Shown here piece by piece: positions 61,467 through 64,000 of a stretch of DNA of 64,000 nucleotides. Below the pieces are notes generated by a model, which was not told where the DNA came from, did no database searches, and saw only the letters and a program-made list of their open reading frames with translations. Source of the stretch: Delftia sp. PS-11 (GTDB lineage: Bacteria > Pseudomonadota > Gammaproteobacteria > Burkholderiales > Burkholderiaceae_C); assembly GCF_029870285.1 (NCBI RefSeq), contig NZ_JACSYA010000002.1, positions 226,487 through 290,486 of the forward strand, given 5' to 3'. Each line of letters starts with the position of its first letter. Position 1 is the first letter of the stretch. The position numbers and the translations under genes are program-made.

Positions 61467-63214
61467 CGGCTCCGCGCAACGATGCCCAGGCATTGCCGGC
61501 GCAGCCAGCGCTGGAGGATGACCTGCAGCGCGTGGCCTTGGATGCCGCGCCCGATGGCATCTTGCTGGTGGACCGTGCCGGCCGTATTTTGCTGGCCAAC
61601 TGCGCAATGCAGGACATGAGCGGCTATTCGGACCAGGAGCTGCTGGGCCAGCCGCTGCACATGCTGCTGCCCTCCGAGTCCCGCACGGCCCATGTGCCAA
61701 AGCTGGAGGCTTATTTCGCCGAGCCTGCGCGCCGTCCCATGGGGCAGGGGCGCGACCTGTGGCTGGTGTGCAAGAGCGGCCAGCGCCTGCCGGTGGACAT
61801 TGCGCTGGGCCATTCGAACCATCGTGGCGGCGTGGCCGTGGCTTTTGTGCGCGATCTGTCGCAGCTGCGCCAGATGGAAGCGTGCATGCACTACCACGCC
61901 ACGCACGATACCCTGACGGGCCTGCTCAACCGATGGCAGTTCGGTCTGCAGCTGGAGCAGGCCATTGCCCAGGCCGCCGATGGCACCGGGCCGGGCTCGT
62001 TTGCCCTGCTGTTGCTGGATCTGGACGACTTCAAGGCCATCAACGACGGCTATGGCCACGACGTGGGCGACCAGGTGCTCAAAGAGGTCGCCCGCCGCAT
62101 GCAGGCTGCGTTGGGCGCCACCGTGACCACGGCGCGCATGGGGGGCGATGAGTTCACAGCCTTGATCCATCCCTGCGACGATGAGGCAGCACTGCGCGTG
62201 CGCATCGATGCCCTGCTGGCCGAGCTGTGCCGGCCCTGCCCGGTCGGGCATTTCGCGCTGAACTTCGGCGCCAGCGTGGGGGCGGCCTTTTTTCCCCATG
62301 ACGCCAGCGATGCGGCCACGCTGATGCGCTACGCCGACATGGCCATGTACGAGGCCAAGCAGCACGGCCGCGCTGCCTACGCACGCTATGCGAGTGCCAT
62401 GGGGTTCGCCATGGCCGAGAAGGTGATGCTGCACGAACGCCTGAAGCAGGCCCTGGAGCAGGATCGGCTGAGCCTGCATTTCCAGCCGCAGGTGCAGGTC
62501 TGCGGGGGACAGGTTCAGAGCGTGGAGGCCTTGCTGCGATGGCATGACGACCAGATGGGCTGGGTCTCTCCCGAGCGTTTCGTGCCCGTGGCCGAATCCA
62601 CGGGCCTGATCCTGGCGCTGGGCGAATGGGTGATCGAGGCCGCCTGCCGGCAGGCCGGCGCCTGGCTGCGTGCGGGCATGCCGCTGCGCGTGGCCATCAA
62701 TCTTTCCGCCCAGCAGTTGCGCCAGGCGGATTTGCAGCAGCGCCTGATGGGCAGCCTGGCGCGGCATGGTGTGCCGCCGTATCTGCTGGAATTGGAGGTC
62801 ACAGAGTCGGCCGCCATGACCGACCCGGACCAGGCGCGAGAGCTGCTGGGCAATCTGATGGCGGCAGGCCTGTGCGTGGTGCTTGATGATTTCGGCACCG
62901 GCTATTCCTCGCTGGCCCATTTGCGTGACCTGCCGGTTTCGCGCGTAAAGATCGACCGCACCTTTATCAGCCCCATGCTCGACAGTCCGGCAGATGCCAA
63001 GATCGTCAAGGCCGTGATCGCGCTGGCACGCACCCTGGGCCTGCAGGTCGTGGCCGAGGGCGTGGAAAATCTGGAGCAACTGCGCCTGCTGCGCATTCTG
63101 GACTGCGATGCCTACCAGGGGTGGCTATTCGCGCGCGCCGTGCCTGCAGAGCAGATTGGCGCACTGCTGGGCATCCCCATGACGGACTTGCTGGCCCGCA
63201 GTGAGGTGTCGTGA
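61463..63214 (+). CDS. PAS-GGDEF-EAL c-di-GMP enzyme
   Basis: The 583-residue protein has a PAS domain (about 20-135), a GGDEF domain (145-305) with MGGDEFT intact but no RxxD I-site five residues ahead, and a complete EAL domain (320-575): [37 protein letters not shown] and AEGVEN. Both synthesis and hydrolysis of c-di-GMP are possible; the EAL motifs suggest an active phosphodiesterase. It is translationally coupled to the Aer-like receptor and probably shares its redox signal. Confidence 0.92.
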   Translation: MTAPRNDAQALPAQPALEDDLQRVALDAAPDGILLVDRAGRILLANCAMQDMSGYSDQELLGQPLHMLLPSESRTAHVPKLEAYFAEPARRPMGQGRDLWLVCKSGQRLPVDIALGHSNHRGGVAVAFVRDLSQLRQMEACMHYHATHDTLTGLLNRWQFGLQLEQAIAQAADGTGPGSFALLLLDLDDFKAINDGYGHDVGDQVLKEVARRMQAALGATVTTARMGGDEFTALIHPCDDEAALRVRIDALLAELCRPCPVGHFALNFGASVGAAFFPHDASDAATLMRYADMAMYEAKQHGRAAYARYASAMGFAMAEKVMLHERLKQALEQDRLSLHFQPQVQVCGGQVQSVEALLRWHDDQMGWVSPERFVPVAESTGLILALGEWVIEAACRQAGAWLRAGMPLRVAINLSAQQLRQADLQQRLMGSLARHGVPPYLLELEVTESAAMTDPDQARELLGNLMAAGLCVVLDDFGTGYSSLAHLRDLPVSRVKIDRTFISPMLDSPADAKIVKAVIALARTLGLQVVAEGVENLEQLRLLRILDCDAYQGWLFARAVPAEQIGALLGIPMTDLLARSEVS

Positions 63215-63235
63215 GCCGTGAGCCGCGATGCCGGG

Positions 63236-63952
63236 TCATACGGTTTCCTGTGCCATGTGTTCTTCGCTGATGCTGTGCAGCACCTTAGGGCATAGCGTGC
63301 AGTGCCATCGGTCCACCCGCTCCAGTGCCTGGAGGCGGGCCAGCCGGTGCAGGCAGCGTGCAATAGTTTCACGGCGCGTCGCCAGCAGCGCTGCCAGCGC
63401 GCCCTGGCTGGGCAGGCGCACGAGCAGGCTGGTTTGGAGGCGTGACAGCTGCAGCAGCGTGGCTGCCAGCTGGCGCAGCACACCGGGCACGCGCGCGATG
63501 CGCGCCCATTCGGCAAGCATTGCGTTGTGCTGCGTGTAATGGATGGCCAGGGCCCGGATGAAGCCGGCATCGACCAGCCCCTTGCGCGTGATGGTGGCAA
63601 TGTCCACGCTGCAGATGCGCCCGTGGCCCAGGGCCTCGAAATGCATGGCCGAAGGCTGCTGCAGCCAGCCCGGGCTGCCCAGCGCATGGCCATTGCCCAA
63701 CAGTGCCACCGGCCGCGCCACGCCATCATCGCCCTGGCGCATGGCCAGCACGAACCCCAGCTTGATGACCTGGAACTCGTGGGCGATGCTGCCCTGCGAC
63801 TGCAGCCGCTGCCCTTTGGTCAGTGCGCGTTCCTGGATATGCGGCAGCCACTGGCGCAGCACGGTGCCTGGCAACCGGCCCAGCAGGCAGTGGGATACAC
63901 GCATGCATTCGCTGCAGCGAACGGCTGAAGGCATGAGGGAGGGCGGTGGCAT
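63236..63952 (-). CDS. Crp/Fnr-family transcriptional regulator
   Basis: The 238-residue protein has N-terminal cysteines CSECMRVSHC (Cys13, Cys16, Cys22), spaced as in FNR, a cyclic-nucleotide-type beta-barrel (about 30-120) with Cys114 as possible fourth ligand, a dimer helix and a C-terminal helix-turn-helix with RRETIARCL (193-201). Arg194, Glu195 and Arg199 match the RETxxR recognition of CRP rather than the ExxSR of FNR. An iron-sulphur, oxygen-sensing regulator that reads TGTGA-type sites is the inference; the site at 59755 is a candidate target. Met at residue 7 is an alternative start. Confidence 0.85.
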   Translation of the reverse strand: MPPPSLMPSAVRCSECMRVSHCLLGRLPGTVLRQWLPHIQERALTKGQRLQSQGSIAHEFQVIKLGFVLAMRQGDDGVARPVALLGNGHALGSPGWLQQPSAMHFEALGHGRICSVDIATITRKGLVDAGFIRALAIHYTQHNAMLAEWARIARVPGVLRQLAATLLQLSRLQTSLLVRLPSQGALAALLATRRETIARCLHRLARLQALERVDRWHCTLCPKVLHSISEEHMAQETV

Positions 63953-64000
63953 AGCGCTGGCAAAAGGCCCCGGCGCAGTTGCCAGAGCGAAGCCGTGCAG

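Noticed and set aside
1..64000. CRISPR array or rRNA operon
   Set aside because: No regularly spaced repeats and no rRNA-like sequence seen; only one tRNA gene recognised.

Overview
The window is high-GC chromosomal DNA that looks like a betaproteobacterium of the family Comamonadaceae (Comamonas/Delftia/Acidovorax relatives). The support is gene content and order: a coxB-coxA-ctaG-DUF2970-coxC-DUF2909-SURF1-SCO cytochrome oxidase cluster, a TctC/Bug-type binding protein, a DUF1841 protein, a secreted DUF4148 peptide, and a TamA/TamB pair. The assignment rests on recognition by eye, not on a database search.

Region by region. 0-4.5 kb: 8-oxoguanine deaminase, an arsC-like gene broken by a nonsense codon, a VapBC toxin-antitoxin pair and a Do-type periplasmic protease. 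4.8-10.6 kb: a signalling block with an ABC-ATPase fused to a dual-specificity phosphatase, lying between two nearly identical small roadblock-like proteins, followed by an OmpR-type two-component pair and a GAF-GGDEF diguanylate cyclase. This fusion is the best candidate here for an undescribed system. 10.6-12.5 kb: small hypotheticals, an aldo/keto reductase and the severed 3' end of an oligopeptide ABC transporter ATPase gene. 12.5-23.4 kb: a divergent acyl-CoA catabolic cluster around an IclR regulator. Minus strand: acyl-CoA dehydrogenase, fused NDP-forming acyl-CoA ligase, AMACR-like CaiB/BaiF protein and nitronate monooxygenase-like protein. Plus strand: TctC-like binding protein, DUF35 protein, thiolase-fold protein lacking the usual Cys, enoyl-CoA hydratase and SDR. 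It reads as beta-oxidation of a branched or cyclic acyl chain.

23.4-35.3 kb is the accessory part: an orphan S24 repressor with palindromic operators, an amino-acid binding protein, an AAA ATPase, a long AT-rich non-coding stretch before a chemoreceptor, an AhpD-like protein, a chain of tiny overlapping genes behind two LexA-like boxes, two transposase remnants, a low-GC argC-like gene and a tRNA-Arg(CCU). 35.4-51.8 kb is conserved: tamA/tamB, a vWA/GNAT/MoxR operon, cytochrome c4, DUF1841, a Kef-type antiporter, a LysE exporter, a MaoC protein, trmL, comF and a methyltransferase. 51.9-59.7 kb is the aa3-type cytochrome c oxidase cluster, without ctaA and ctaB in the place where relatives usually carry them. 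59.9-64 kb: an Aer-like receptor translationally coupled to a PAS-GGDEF-EAL protein behind a perfect TGTGA-N6-TCACA site, then a convergent Crp/Fnr-family regulator that could bind such a site.

Spacing shows tight operons throughout (many ATGA stop/start overlaps). Clear hairpins separate cytochrome c4 from DUF1841, maoC from DUF4148, coxC from DUF2909, the chemoreceptor from DUF4337 and the binding protein from the AAA ATPase.
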